From the NCBI RefSeq assembly GCF_004345645.1, contig NZ_SLWS01000003.1, positions 186,001 to 250,000 of the forward strand: 64,000 nt of DNA, given 5' to 3'. The notes beneath the pieces are model-generated. The model did not search any database and was not told where the DNA came from. It saw only the letters and a program-made list of their open reading frames with translations. Below, one piece after another: positions 51,143-59,121 of this stretch (the first letter of the stretch is position 1; each line of letters opens with the position of its first letter). A program made the position numbers and the translations under genes. The stretch comes from Actinocrispum wychmicini. Its GTDB lineage: Bacteria; Actinomycetota; Actinomycetes; Mycobacteriales; Pseudonocardiaceae.

Positions 51143-51943
51143 CTACGAGGAACAGGCGAGCGCCAGCCGGTCGCGGATCACGCCGGCGATCACGGACGAC
51201 TCGCGCAACATCGAGTAGTGGTCGCCGGGACAACGCGTCACCGACAGGGTGCTGGCCAGCCGCTGCCAGCCGAGCGCGCCCGGGGTGGTCAGCAGCCCGG
51301 CTTGCGGCCGGACCAGCGTCATCGGCACCCGTGCCGGCTCGGCCTGGTACGCGGCGGTCAGGTCGACGTTGCGGAACAGCCCGGCGAGGTACACGTCGAA
51401 CACCTTGCGCAGCCCCGCGACGGACACGTCCGGCCACACCAGACCGACCCGGATCGCCTCCCGCAGCACCACTTCGAGCCCGGTGCCGATGTCCCGCCCG
51501 CGCAGGACGCCCGCCGGCAGCTCAAGCCGTCCACCGCGTTTGGCGGCCAGATACCCGGCGAACCAGGTGAGCAGCACCTCAGGTGTGAAGTCGCTGGCGT
51601 CGCGACGGTGTTCGGGCACCGGCGCGATGCTGTCGAGCACCACCAGATGCCGTGGTAGCTGGTGATCAGGGAGCGACGCCGTGGCCGCGTACGCCACCAC
51701 ACCGCCCAACGACCACCCGGCCATCAGCCAGGACCGCGCTGGCACGAGCCGGTCGACGACGTACCTCGCCAGACGCGCCACCGACACGTCCTGGCCGCCG
51801 TCGCAGAGCATCATCTCGCGGTAGGCCGGAATCCGCTCCAGGTCGATCACGAGCAACTCGGCGTCGAGCGCCTCGGCGAGGCCCGCGTAGCTTGTCGCCG
51901 GCAGCGCCCCCGGGTGCACCATCACCACGACGTCAGCCGGCAT
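51143..51943 (-). CDS. Type II/I-like thioesterase (alpha/beta hydrolase)
   Basis: A 266-residue thioesterase of the NRPS/PKS kind: MVHPGALPATSYAGLAEAL near the N-terminus, nucleophile GWSLGGVVAYA and catalytic His in RCPGDHYSMLRE. It lies 8 bases before the KS-AT-ACP gene and overlaps the discrete ACP gene by 11 bases, so it probably releases the finished chain or clears stalled acyl groups. Confidence 0.88.
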   Translation of the reverse strand: MPADVVVMVHPGALPATSYAGLAEALDAELLVIDLERIPAYREMMLCDGGQDVSVARLARYVVDRLVPARSWLMAGWSLGGVVAYAATASLPDHQLPRHLVVLDSIAPVPEHRRDASDFTPEVLLTWFAGYLAAKRGGRLELPAGVLRGRDIGTGLEVVLREAIRVGLVWPDVSVAGLRKVFDVYLAGLFRNVDLTAAYQAEPARVPMTLVRPQAGLLTTPGALGWQRLASTLSVTRCPGDHYSMLRESSVIAGVIRDRLALACSS

Positions 51944-52220
51944 TGGCCCGCTCCTGCACGGAGACGATCCACGCGGACAGGTCGGCGATCGTCGGGTGGT
52001 ACCAGAGTGCCGTGGTCTCCAGCTCGAAGCCGAGCCAGTTCTCCAGCTCCCCGGCGAGCACCAGTGCCTCGGTGGAGTCCAGGTCGAACTCGTCGAAGTA
52101 CTGGTGCACGTCGACCTCGTGCGGCTCGGCCGCGAGCCGGTGGGCGATCTTGCCGACCAGCCACTCCTGGACCTCGCCGACGGTCAGCGGGGTGGCTGTA
52201 CGGGTGACCTGCTCGGTCAT
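51933..52220 (-). CDS. Discrete acyl carrier protein
   Basis: A 95-residue ACP. The phosphopantetheine Ser lies in FDLDSTEALVLAGELENW, with the expected helix II after it and HPTIADLSAWI as helix IV. ATG at 52220 has GGAGA just before it; the frame upstream enters the hairpin at 52244-52275. It overlaps the thioesterase by 11 bases. It may carry the starter or the chain acted on by the FAD and ACAD enzymes, adding to the single in-line ACP. Confidence 0.9.
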   Translation of the reverse strand: MTEQVTRTATPLTVGEVQEWLVGKIAHRLAAEPHEVDVHQYFDEFDLDSTEALVLAGELENWLGFELETTALWYHPTIADLSAWIVSVQERANAG

Positions 52221-52243
52221 CGGGTCTCCAATCGGTGGGCGGC

Positions 52244-52275
52244 TAGGGCGTGTCAGATCCATCAGACACGCCCTA
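52244..52275. terminator. Hairpin between FAD oxidoreductase and ACP genes
   Basis: TAGGGCGTGTC and GACACGCCCTA pair over a 10-base loop (11-bp stem), overlapping the stop of the FAD gene and ending 23 bases before the ACP ATG. Inside an otherwise overlapping minus-strand run it may act as an attenuator that makes the core PKS genes less expressed than the two upstream genes, or mark a true transcript end. Confidence 0.75.
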
Positions 52276-53569
52276 AGTCGCGCAGGAGGGACTCCGCGGC
52301 GGCGCGGCCGGAGTCGAACGCCGACTCGTGCGAGCCGACGATGTCCGGCCCGAGCTTCCTGGCGTGGAAGTACGAGCCGGCGAACTTGACACGCGAGTCC
52401 TCGTTGACGGTGTGGATCTCCCGCTGCAGGCGGCGGACCTCGGCGGTGAACACCGGGTGCCGGTAGCGGATGTCGGCGATGACCCGATCCTCGCGAATCC
52501 GAAGTGGACAGTCCAGGGTGACGAAGAAGTCGGTGTCACACCGGAAGTCCTGGAGGTGGTTGAGATAGTAGACCACCCAGGACGCGTACTCGTCACGGTG
52601 CCGCGTCCGGCCGTAGTTCCAGCTGCGCCAGTCGGCCGTGTTGGCAGGCATCACCGCGGGGTCGGTGTGCAGCACGGCCCGCGTCGGGTGGTACGCGATC
52701 GCCTCCAGCATCCGTTGCCGGGGTGTCGGCCGGTCCAGCAGGCGCAACGCCTCATCCGCATGTGTGGCAAGCACAACGTGGTCGAACCGCTCGACACTGT
52801 GGACAGTCCGGACCGCCACCGCGTCGGGTTCCGCCCGCACTCCAAGCACCTCGGTGCCCAGCCGGACTTCGCCGTTCGCCGCGCGCAAACTGTCCAATGC
52901 GGCCCGCACATACGTGACGCTCCCGCCGGCCACGGTCCGCCACGGCACAGTCCGGCCACCGAGCCCTTCGACGCCGTGCGCGAAGAAGAACGCGATCACC
53001 GTGCTGGCTGGCATCTGCCAGATCCGCTCGGCCGGCACCGACCAGGCGGCGGTCGCGATGAGCACGATGAACCCGTACCGGAAGCTTTCGCTGTACCCGT
53101 TGCGGTCCAGGTACTCCGCGAGCGGCACCTCGGTCCGGCCGCGCATGAAGTCCCTGGGCGAGTCCCGGTGGAACCGGGCCGCCTCCCGCCACAGCCGCAC
53201 GAACTCGGCCGGGTACCGCGCCACCACCTCGTCCTCGGACAGGTCGAAGTCCTCGGACACGTACGCCCGGCTGGTGTCGGCGTCGAAGAAGCTGAACCGG
53301 CCCGGGTGGGCCTTGGTCGACACCCCCAGCTCGGCGAAGAACCCCGCGATCGACGGGTAATGCGGTTCATTGTATACAATGAACGCGGTATCCAGTCCGA
53401 ATGTATTCCCGTTCCGGTCGACCTCGACGGTGTGCGCGTGCCCACCGGCCCGGTCGGCCGACTCGAACAACGTGACGTCCGCGTCGGCGCGCAACCGGTA
53501 GGCGGCGGAGATGCCCGCGATCCCGGCTCCGATCACGGCGACTCGCAAGGTCACTGGGACTCCCGTCAC
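52262..53569 (-). CDS. FAD-dependent oxidoreductase (COG2907-like NAD/FAD-binding protein)
   Basis: A 435-residue flavoprotein. The dinucleotide motif VAVIGAGIAGISAAYRL is at the N-terminus, FESADRAGGHAHTVEVD next, and a C-terminal FAD-contacting helix (GSHESAFDSGRAAAESLL) closes the fold. It resembles the predicted NAD/FAD-binding proteins often coded with cyclopropane fatty-acid genes, and amine oxidase or desaturase types. GTG at 53569 overlaps the TGA of the DUF1996 gene (GTGA). Oxidation of the lipid chain is the natural guess; the reaction is unknown. Confidence 0.87.
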   Translation of the reverse strand: MTGVPVTLRVAVIGAGIAGISAAYRLRADADVTLFESADRAGGHAHTVEVDRNGNTFGLDTAFIVYNEPHYPSIAGFFAELGVSTKAHPGRFSFFDADTSRAYVSEDFDLSEDEVVARYPAEFVRLWREAARFHRDSPRDFMRGRTEVPLAEYLDRNGYSESFRYGFIVLIATAAWSVPAERIWQMPASTVIAFFFAHGVEGLGGRTVPWRTVAGGSVTYVRAALDSLRAANGEVRLGTEVLGVRAEPDAVAVRTVHSVERFDHVVLATHADEALRLLDRPTPRQRMLEAIAYHPTRAVLHTDPAVMPANTADWRSWNYGRTRHRDEYASWVVYYLNHLQDFRCDTDFFVTLDCPLRIREDRVIADIRYRHPVFTAEVRRLQREIHTVNEDSRVKFAGSYFHARKLGPDIVGSHESAFDSGRAAAESLLRDLGRV

Positions 53570-54678
53570 CGGTCACCGAACAGGGACGCCCACAAGGAGT
53601 CGAGCGCGGACCGCGGCTTCGCCGGCTGCTGGGGCGCCGCGGGCATCCCGGCCATCCCGGGCATGTTCGGCATCGGCCGCCGGTCGTCCTCGGTCGGCTC
53701 GGGGCGGTTGGCCGGGCCGGCGGTGACGCCGATGACGTCGCGCAGTGGCCGGTTCAGCACGCTGCCGATGAGGTTGTCGCTGTTGAACAGGTCAAGGAAC
53801 GTCCGCACGAACACGCCGTGGCCGAACTGGTCCCACCCGTTCATGAAGTCCGCGTGCCCGGTCAGCGTGCTGTTCATCGCCGACAGGGTCAGGCCCTTGC
53901 TGGACGTCACCTCCGGCCAGAACACCGTTTCCTTCAGTCCGGGCACGCCCACCGGGTGGCTGGCCGGACACCTCCCGCGCGAGCTGAACGCCATGTGGCT
54001 GGTGTGGTCCGCGCTGTCCAGGTCGCGGCCGTTCCAGCAGTCGGGGAACCACACGGTGAGCGTCAGCGGCTTGTTCGGGTTGGGGCAGGACGGGATCACG
54101 CTGGCGGAGGCGTGACTCAGGTCGTCGTTGCACGTCCACTCCACAGTGGACAGCGACTGCTCGGCCATCGCGTTCGCGTTGCCGGACACCATCTGCAGAC
54201 CCGGCGGGAACGGCTCGACGCGCTTCTTGAACCTCGCCTGGTACGTGGCGACCAGCCGGTCGGCGGTCAGCGGCCGGCCGTTTCGGCGCAGGTTCGCGAC
54301 CCAGTAGGCGGACTTGTCGAACGGGATGTTGCACGTCGTCTGGCTGGTGCGGCGCAGGCTCCTGATCGACGAGAACGCGTCCGTTGTGGAGTTTCCGTAG
54401 AAGTCGTGGGTGTGCGACTTGCCGGGCTCGTCCAGGAAGACGATCGGGTCGTCGTTGTTGCGGTGGCTGAACGAGCAGATCGCCTGGAACGAGGCGTCCT
54501 GTTTGGACGGGCGGTTCGCGGGGGCCGGCGGCGCGGTCGGGGCGGCGGCGCTGATCGGCGCGGTCCCGAGGACCATCCCGCCGATCGTGGCGGCGACAGA
54601 GGCCGCGGTCAGCCCCACGGCGAGCCGCCCCCGCCCGGCAGGCGTGCGGCGACCCGCGAACAAGTGGCGTTCGGACAT
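53566..54678 (-). CDS. DUF1996 secreted protein
   Basis: A 370-residue exported protein. The N-terminal basic and hydrophobic segment (LAVGLTAASVAATIGGMVLG) ends near ISAAAPTAP, a Sec-type cleavage site, and a Pro/Ala-rich spacer follows. The DUF1996 core has SHRNNDDPIVF, GKSHTHDFYGN, TVWFPDCWNG, DSADHTSHMAF and SCPNPNKP, with conserved His/Asp/Cys. The Met/Pro-rich tail (MPNMPGMAGMP) is unusual. ATG at 54678 has GGAAGG 10 bases before. It is the first gene of the 22-kb minus-strand run and starts about 95 bases from a direct-repeat region. Function is unknown; a wall- or lipid-associated hydrolase-like role is only possible. Confidence 0.88.
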   Translation of the reverse strand: MSERHLFAGRRTPAGRGRLAVGLTAASVAATIGGMVLGTAPISAAAPTAPPAPANRPSKQDASFQAICSFSHRNNDDPIVFLDEPGKSHTHDFYGNSTTDAFSSIRSLRRTSQTTCNIPFDKSAYWVANLRRNGRPLTADRLVATYQARFKKRVEPFPPGLQMVSGNANAMAEQSLSTVEWTCNDDLSHASASVIPSCPNPNKPLTLTVWFPDCWNGRDLDSADHTSHMAFSSRGRCPASHPVGVPGLKETVFWPEVTSSKGLTLSAMNSTLTGHADFMNGWDQFGHGVFVRTFLDLFNSDNLIGSVLNRPLRDVIGVTAGPANRPEPTEDDRRPMPNMPGMAGMPAAPQQPAKPRSALDSLWASLFGDR

Positions 54679-54772
54679 GGATTCAAAACCTTCCTGGGTT
54701 CGGGCTCGAAGACTCGGCTGTGCCCGCTCGCACAGGCTAGGGCGCCAGTGGTCCAGCGCAAGATCACGCAGG

Positions 54773-54825
54773 GTTAAGGACCGGTTAATGGCCGTTTTTC
54801 GGCGGTGAGAAGGTTCACCTGAACC
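54773..54825 (-). promoter_or_regulatory. Direct 11-base repeats and dyad upstream of lipid operon
   Basis: GTTAAGGACCG and GTTAATGGCCG lie head to tail (54773-54783, 54784-54794; 9 of 11 identical), the spacing used by OmpR/PhoP-type response regulators. A dyad GGTTCA-CC-TGAACC follows at 54812-54825. Both are 95-147 bases before the DUF1996 start. The resemblance to PHO boxes is only in the 11-base period and partial sequence. Confidence 0.5.
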
Positions 54826-55399
54826 GGATAGAGCATTCTCAACGTACGCCGGCTGCAATCGATTTCGGTGACAAGTTCGCGCACGCACTTGATAACGTAC
54901 GTGAGTCTGTCCGATCGCCGCGGAAGTCCTGTCTGCCAGGGTTGCGGGCTGTGCTTACCGGGGGATCGATGGCTCGACGAGGAACCTGTTCAGAGCTGTC
55001 ACTTTTTTGTCGCGCCGATCCGCCCGGTCCGCGTGGGTGGTTCTGCGCTTGCATCCGGGGAATGTGCATCGGATGCATACCGCGGTGGTCGGCCATCGGT
55101 AATTCCGATGACGGAAGCCGGAGGCCAGGCGGTCGCGATGCCGTCGTGAACGCAATCGCCAGCGTAGTGGCCTAATAGTCCACCTGCGCTTTACCCATCG
55201 GTAACATCGTGATAGACGAATTTCACGAACAACGGGTCCTGATGGTCGTCAAAATTCCGTCAGAAAGTCCCAGGACCTGAGATTGTTCAGACCAATTCCC
55301 GGTGCTCCGACTCACAGCTTTGGGCGTGTTGCCCTTTCAAGGGCTAGCCTACCTGCTGGCTTCCTCATGCTGTTCCCGGGCGCCGTGTCGCCCGAATGA

Positions 55400-55417
55400 G
55401 CAGCCGTTTCCGGCTGC
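55400..55417 (+). promoter_or_regulatory. Leader hairpin before cvnA
   Basis: GCAGCCG-TTTC-CGGCTGC (7-bp stem) ends 7 bases before the GGGAGG ribosome site of cvnA and is followed by TTT. It could act as an attenuator or modulate ribosome access. Its use is not proven by sequence. Confidence 0.5.
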
Positions 55418-55433
55418 TTTCCCGGGAGGTTCG

Positions 55434-57803
55434 ATGGAGCGTGAGTCGAATGTACGACCGAGACGATGGCGGCCGCGGGACTGGCCGGTCCGCGGCAAGC
55501 TCGCCGTGGTGCTCATCATGCCCGCGCTGGTCGCGATCGCATTGGGCACCTCGCGGGTCAGCGCGGAGCTCGACCGCGCCGCCCAGGCCGGTGTCCTACA
55601 GGACCGCAACGACCTGGTGGCGGCGAGCACCGCGCTGACCCACCAGCTGCAACGCGAGCGCGACCTGGCGACCAGGTATGTCGCGAGTGGCCGGACGACC
55701 GGCCGGGCCGAGCTGCTCGCCCAGCAGGCCGCGGTGGACCAGGCACTGCCGGACGTCCGGACCGGCCTGGCCACCCTCGGCGCGCAGGACGAGGGCAACC
55801 GGGGCCGGGCCGAAGAAGCCGCGCACCGGCTGGCCGGCCTGCCCGCGATCCGGAGCCGCGCGGACAGCCCGGCCGTGGGTGAGCGGTCACTGCAGGCCGC
55901 CTACACGGACGTGATCAGCGTGCTGCTGCCGTTGACCGGCACCGTGGCCCAGGCCACCGACGACACGTCCGTGCAACGCACCAGCGCCGCGTTGTCGGCC
56001 GTCGGGCGGGTGATCGAACAGGTCAAAGTGGAGCAGTCGGTGCTGCTGGGCGCCACCGGGAAAGCCCGGCTGGCGGCCGACGGCGCCGACGCGGTCCGGT
56101 TGGCGCAGGCGCGGGAACAGGGCTCGTTGGCCGACTTCGCCGCCACGGCAACAGCCGAACAGCGCAAGCTCTACAGCGACGTGGTGGACGGATCGGACAC
56201 CGTGTTGCGCACCCAACTGATGACCACCGCCCTGAGCAGCCCGGACGGTTTCGGGATCGATCCGGCCGACTGGGACCAGGTGTCCCAGGCGGTCGCCGAA
56301 CGCATGATCCGGTACGAGTCGGACCTGCTCGACGCCCAACACCAAGCGGCGCAACGGCTCGGCGACGAGGCCAAGACCAGCTCGCTGACCGACGCGGCGA
56401 TGGTGATCGGCGCCCTGCTCGCGGCCTTCGCGGTCACCCTGTACCTGGCCAGCCTGCTGCTTCGTCCGTTGTGGATACTCCGCAGGCGGGCGCTGGAGGT
56501 GGCCGGGACCGAGCTGCCTGAAGCGATCCAGCGAATCGAGGAGGGCGGCGCGAGCGCGGCCGTCTCGGTGGCACCGGTGCCGGTGCGGTCCCAGGAGGAG
56601 ATCGGAGACACGGCCCGCGCGTTCGACGCCGTGCACAGCGCGGCCGTCGAGCTGGCCACCAAACAGGCGTTGCTGCGGACCAACGTCAACGACATCTTCG
56701 TCAACCTGTCCCGGCGCACCCAGAACCTGGTGGAGCAGCAGCTGACGCTGATCGACCAGATGGAGGACGGCGAGCAGGAGCCGGCCGCGATGGACCGGCT
56801 GTTCCGGCTGGACCACCTGGCCACCCGGATGCGCCGCAACAGCGAGAACCTGCTGATCCTGGCGGGTGTCGGGCTGGGGCGGGGGTCGAGCGGGCCGGTC
56901 GGCGTGGCCGAGGTGCTGCGCGCGGCCGTGTCCGAGGTGGAGCAGTACCAGCGAGTCGTCATCCGGCAGGTGCCGCCGGTCGCCGTGCAGGGCACGGTCG
57001 CGCAGGACCTCGTGCACCTGTTGGCGGAACTGCTGGACAACGCGACCGTGTTCTCCCCGCCCGGGTCCGAAGTGGTCCTGGACGCCCGGCTGACCCCGTC
57101 GGACGAGCTGATCGTGGAGGTCGTCGACGAGGGCATCGGCGTGGCCGACGTGACCGGGATGAACCAGCGGCTGGCCGAGCCGCCCGAAGTGGACGCCGCG
57201 GTGTCCCGGCGGCTGGGGCTGTTCGTGGTGAGCCGCCTCGCCGCCCGGCACGGCGTCACGGTCCGGCTGGTGGACAACGCCGGCGGCATCAAGGGCACCA
57301 CAGCACAGGTGCTGGTGCCCGCGCAGTCGCTCTCGTTGCACCGTAACGGTGTCCCGGTTGGACTGCCGCCGGCCGTGAACCTGCCGCGTCCGGCCGTCAA
57401 CCTCGTCGAGACGATCCCACCGCCACCACCCCCGCCGCTGCCTGTGGCGCCGCCCGTTCCGCTGGAACCGGCGCTGATCTACGACGAGTTGGCGCCGGCC
57501 TGGTTCCGGGCGGCGGACCCGGACAGTCCGGTGTCCGACGAGTGGCAGTCGTCCCTGGACGACCTGTGGCGGCAGGCGGAGGGAACAGCCAGCCCGGAGC
57601 CGGACGGTCTGACCGAAGCCGGCCTGCCCCGGCGACGTCGGGGCGCGCAACTCCCACCTGGCCGCGCGGTCCGGGAGCACGCCAACGGATCGCCACCACC
57701 GTCCACACGGGACGCCACGGCGATGCACGAGACTCTGGCCCGCTACCAGGAGGGCCTGCGGCGCGCACGGGGCGCGTTCGAGCCGAGCGAGGACGCGCGA
57801 TGA
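55434..57803 (+). CDS. cvnA: Conservon sensor histidine-kinase-like protein CvnA
   Basis: A 789-residue membrane sensor. A TM helix (KLAVVLIMPALVAIALG) is followed by an extracytoplasmic nitrate/nitrite-sensing-like helical domain (about 50-320), a second TM (VIGALLAAFAVTLYLASLLL), a HAMP-like linker, the RLFRLDHLATRMRRNSENLL helix, and a HATPase domain (LVHLLAELLDNATVFSPPG, VEVVDEGIGV). A Pro-rich tail follows. ATG at 55434 has GGGAGG 5 bases upstream. It is the first gene of cvnABCD and overlaps cvnB by four bases (ATGA). Conservon proteins form a membrane complex resembling a G-protein-coupled receptor system (known in Streptomyces). The ligand is unknown. Confidence 0.94.
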   Translation: MERESNVRPRRWRPRDWPVRGKLAVVLIMPALVAIALGTSRVSAELDRAAQAGVLQDRNDLVAASTALTHQLQRERDLATRYVASGRTTGRAELLAQQAAVDQALPDVRTGLATLGAQDEGNRGRAEEAAHRLAGLPAIRSRADSPAVGERSLQAAYTDVISVLLPLTGTVAQATDDTSVQRTSAALSAVGRVIEQVKVEQSVLLGATGKARLAADGADAVRLAQAREQGSLADFAATATAEQRKLYSDVVDGSDTVLRTQLMTTALSSPDGFGIDPADWDQVSQAVAERMIRYESDLLDAQHQAAQRLGDEAKTSSLTDAAMVIGALLAAFAVTLYLASLLLRPLWILRRRALEVAGTELPEAIQRIEEGGASAAVSVAPVPVRSQEEIGDTARAFDAVHSAAVELATKQALLRTNVNDIFVNLSRRTQNLVEQQLTLIDQMEDGEQEPAAMDRLFRLDHLATRMRRNSENLLILAGVGLGRGSSGPVGVAEVLRAAVSEVEQYQRVVIRQVPPVAVQGTVAQDLVHLLAELLDNATVFSPPGSEVVLDARLTPSDELIVEVVDEGIGVADVTGMNQRLAEPPEVDAAVSRRLGLFVVSRLAARHGVTVRLVDNAGGIKGTTAQVLVPAQSLSLHRNGVPVGLPPAVNLPRPAVNLVETIPPPPPPPLPVAPPVPLEPALIYDELAPAWFRAADPDSPVSDEWQSSLDDLWRQAEGTASPEPDGLTEAGLPRRRRGAQLPPGRAVREHANGSPPPSTRDATAMHETLARYQEGLRRARGAFEPSEDAR

Positions 57804-58204
57804 CCCCGTTCACCGATTCCTGGGAGGCCGAGATCAACCGCCTGATCACGTCGTTCGTCGAGACCACGCCGGGGGTCGCGCACGCCGTGGTGGTCGCCGA
57901 GGACGGCCTGCTCCTGGGTTTCTCGGACCCGTTGTCGCACGACACGGCGGACCAGGCGGCCGCCATCGTCGGCGTGCTGCAGAGTGTCGCGCAGGGCGCC
58001 GCCCGGTTCTTCCACGGCGGACCGGTCACCCAGACGCTCGTCGACATGGCCGACGGCCGGTTGCTGCTCATGACGATCAGCGACGGCCTGTCGTTGGGCG
58101 TGTTCGCCACGCCGGACGCGGACGTCGGCTCCGCCGTCGAGGCGACCGCCGGGTTCGTCGAGCGGGCCGGCCGGATGCTCATCCCGGGGGTGGCCGATGG
58201 GTGA
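57800..58204 (+). CDS. cvnB: Conservon roadblock/LC7 protein CvnB
   Basis: A 134-residue roadblock/LC7-fold protein (EINRLITSFVETTPGVAHAV, then EDGLLLGFSD), the family of regulators of Ras-like GTPases. It starts on the ATGA overlap with cvnA. It bridges the sensor and the GTPase CvnD in the known conservon complex. Confidence 0.95.
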   Translation: MTPFTDSWEAEINRLITSFVETTPGVAHAVVVAEDGLLLGFSDPLSHDTADQAAAIVGVLQSVAQGAARFFHGGPVTQTLVDMADGRLLLMTISDGLSLGVFATPDADVGSAVEATAGFVERAGRMLIPGVADG

Positions 58205-58532
58205 CGTCTCCCGGAGTGTGCGGCCGTACGCGTGGACCCGCGGCCGGACGCGGTCCAACCATTCGCTCGCGGTGGAAACGCTGCTCCAGACCATTGATCC
58301 GGGCTGGCAGCTGGACGTCTCGGAGTACCGCGCGGTCGCCGCGCTGTGCCAGTCGCCGCAGTCCACCGCAGAGGTCGCCGCGTTGCTTGGGCTGCCGTTG
58401 AGTGTGGCCCGGGTGCTGTTGTCCGACATGGTCGACCTCGGCCTGCTCGCGGTGAACCAGCCGGCCGCCGGTGCCGGCGTGCCCGGCGTCGAAGTGATGG
58501 AAAGGGTCCTCAGTGGTCTACGGCGACTATGA
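58197..58532 (+). CDS. cvnC: Conservon DUF742 protein CvnC
   Basis: A 111-residue DUF742 protein with RSVRPYAWTRGRTRS at the N-terminus and a winged-helix-like core (SPQSTAEVAALLGLPLSVAR, VLLSDMVDLGLL). The start is 8 bases inside the cvnB stop. It is an adaptor in the conservon complex. Confidence 0.94.
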   Translation: MGDVSRSVRPYAWTRGRTRSNHSLAVETLLQTIDPGWQLDVSEYRAVAALCQSPQSTAEVAALLGLPLSVARVLLSDMVDLGLLAVNQPAAGAGVPGVEVMERVLSGLRRL

Positions 58533-59121
58533 GACCGGGGTGGCCCGCACCGCCACGAAGATCGTGATCGCCGGCGGGTTCGGCGCCGGCAAGACCACGT
58601 TCGTCGGGTCGTTGTCCGAGATCGAGCCGCTCACCACCGAGGCCGTGCTCACCGACACCGGCGCCGAGGTGGACCGGCTGGACCACGTGCGGGACAAGAA
58701 GACCACCACGGTGGCGATGGACTTCGGCCGGGTCACCATCGACGACTCGCTGGTCCTGTATCTGTTCGGCACGCCGGGCCAGAACAGGTTCTGGTTCATG
58801 TGGGACGACATCGTGGTGGGCGCGATCGGCGCGGTCGTCCTGGTGGACACCCGGCGGCTGGCCGACGGGTTCGCCGCGGTGGACTACTTCGAGGACCGCG
58901 GCCTGCCGTTCATGGTCGGTGTCAACTGCTTCAACGGCATCGCCAGCCACACCACCGACCAGGTGCGTGATGCCCTGCAGCTGCCCGCCGACGTGCCGGT
59001 GACCGCCTGCGACGCCCGTCGCCGCGAGTCCACCCGGACCATGCTGATCGAACTCGTCACGCACGCGCTTCGTAAGCGCCACAACAGAAACACCGCCACA
59101 TCGGGAGTCGTGAGGCCATGA
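58513..59121 (+). CDS. cvnD: Conservon Ras-like GTPase CvnD
   Basis: A 202-residue small GTPase of the MglA/conservon type. The P-loop is GGFGAGKTTFVGS, the switch II element is GTPGQNRFWFMWDD, and base recognition is in VGVNCFNG. It has no membrane anchor. It starts at a GTG 20 bases inside cvnC. GTP/GDP switching would relay the CvnA signal. Confidence 0.95.
   Translation: MVYGDYETGVARTATKIVIAGGFGAGKTTFVGSLSEIEPLTTEAVLTDTGAEVDRLDHVRDKKTTTVAMDFGRVTIDDSLVLYLFGTPGQNRFWFMWDDIVVGAIGAVVLVDTRRLADGFAAVDYFEDRGLPFMVGVNCFNGIASHTTDQVRDALQLPADVPVTACDARRRESTRTMLIELVTHALRKRHNRNTATSGVVRP

Larger units (their letters stand above)
54679..55433. other. 755-base divergent intergenic region upstream of lipid operon and conservon
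   Basis: I see no gene here. Open frames lack codon bias and conserved motifs. It is more AT-rich than its surroundings and should hold the promoters of both the lipid operon (minus) and the conservon operon (plus). Structured sites in it are the direct repeats at 54773-54794, a dyad at 54812-54825, a dyad TGCATC-G-GATGCA at 55065-55077, a small hairpin GCCCTT-TC-AAGGGC at 55331-55344 and the hairpin at 55400-55417. Confidence 0.6.

Noticed and set aside
1..54678. A single hybrid lipo-lanthipeptide cluster joining the LanM locus and the PUFA-like PKS
   Set aside because: Lipid-modified lanthipeptides are known, but about 28 kb of unrelated metal, regulatory and conflict genes separate the two, and no linking acyltransferase is visible.
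54868..55155. Short ORFs in the intergenic region before cvnA
   Set aside because: No ribosome sites, no codon bias and no recognisable residues; they overlap each other on both strands.
55887..57728. Minus-strand frame of about 610 codons opposite cvnA
   Set aside because: Low-complexity His/Arg/Gln composition and no motif; it mirrors the real cvnA gene.
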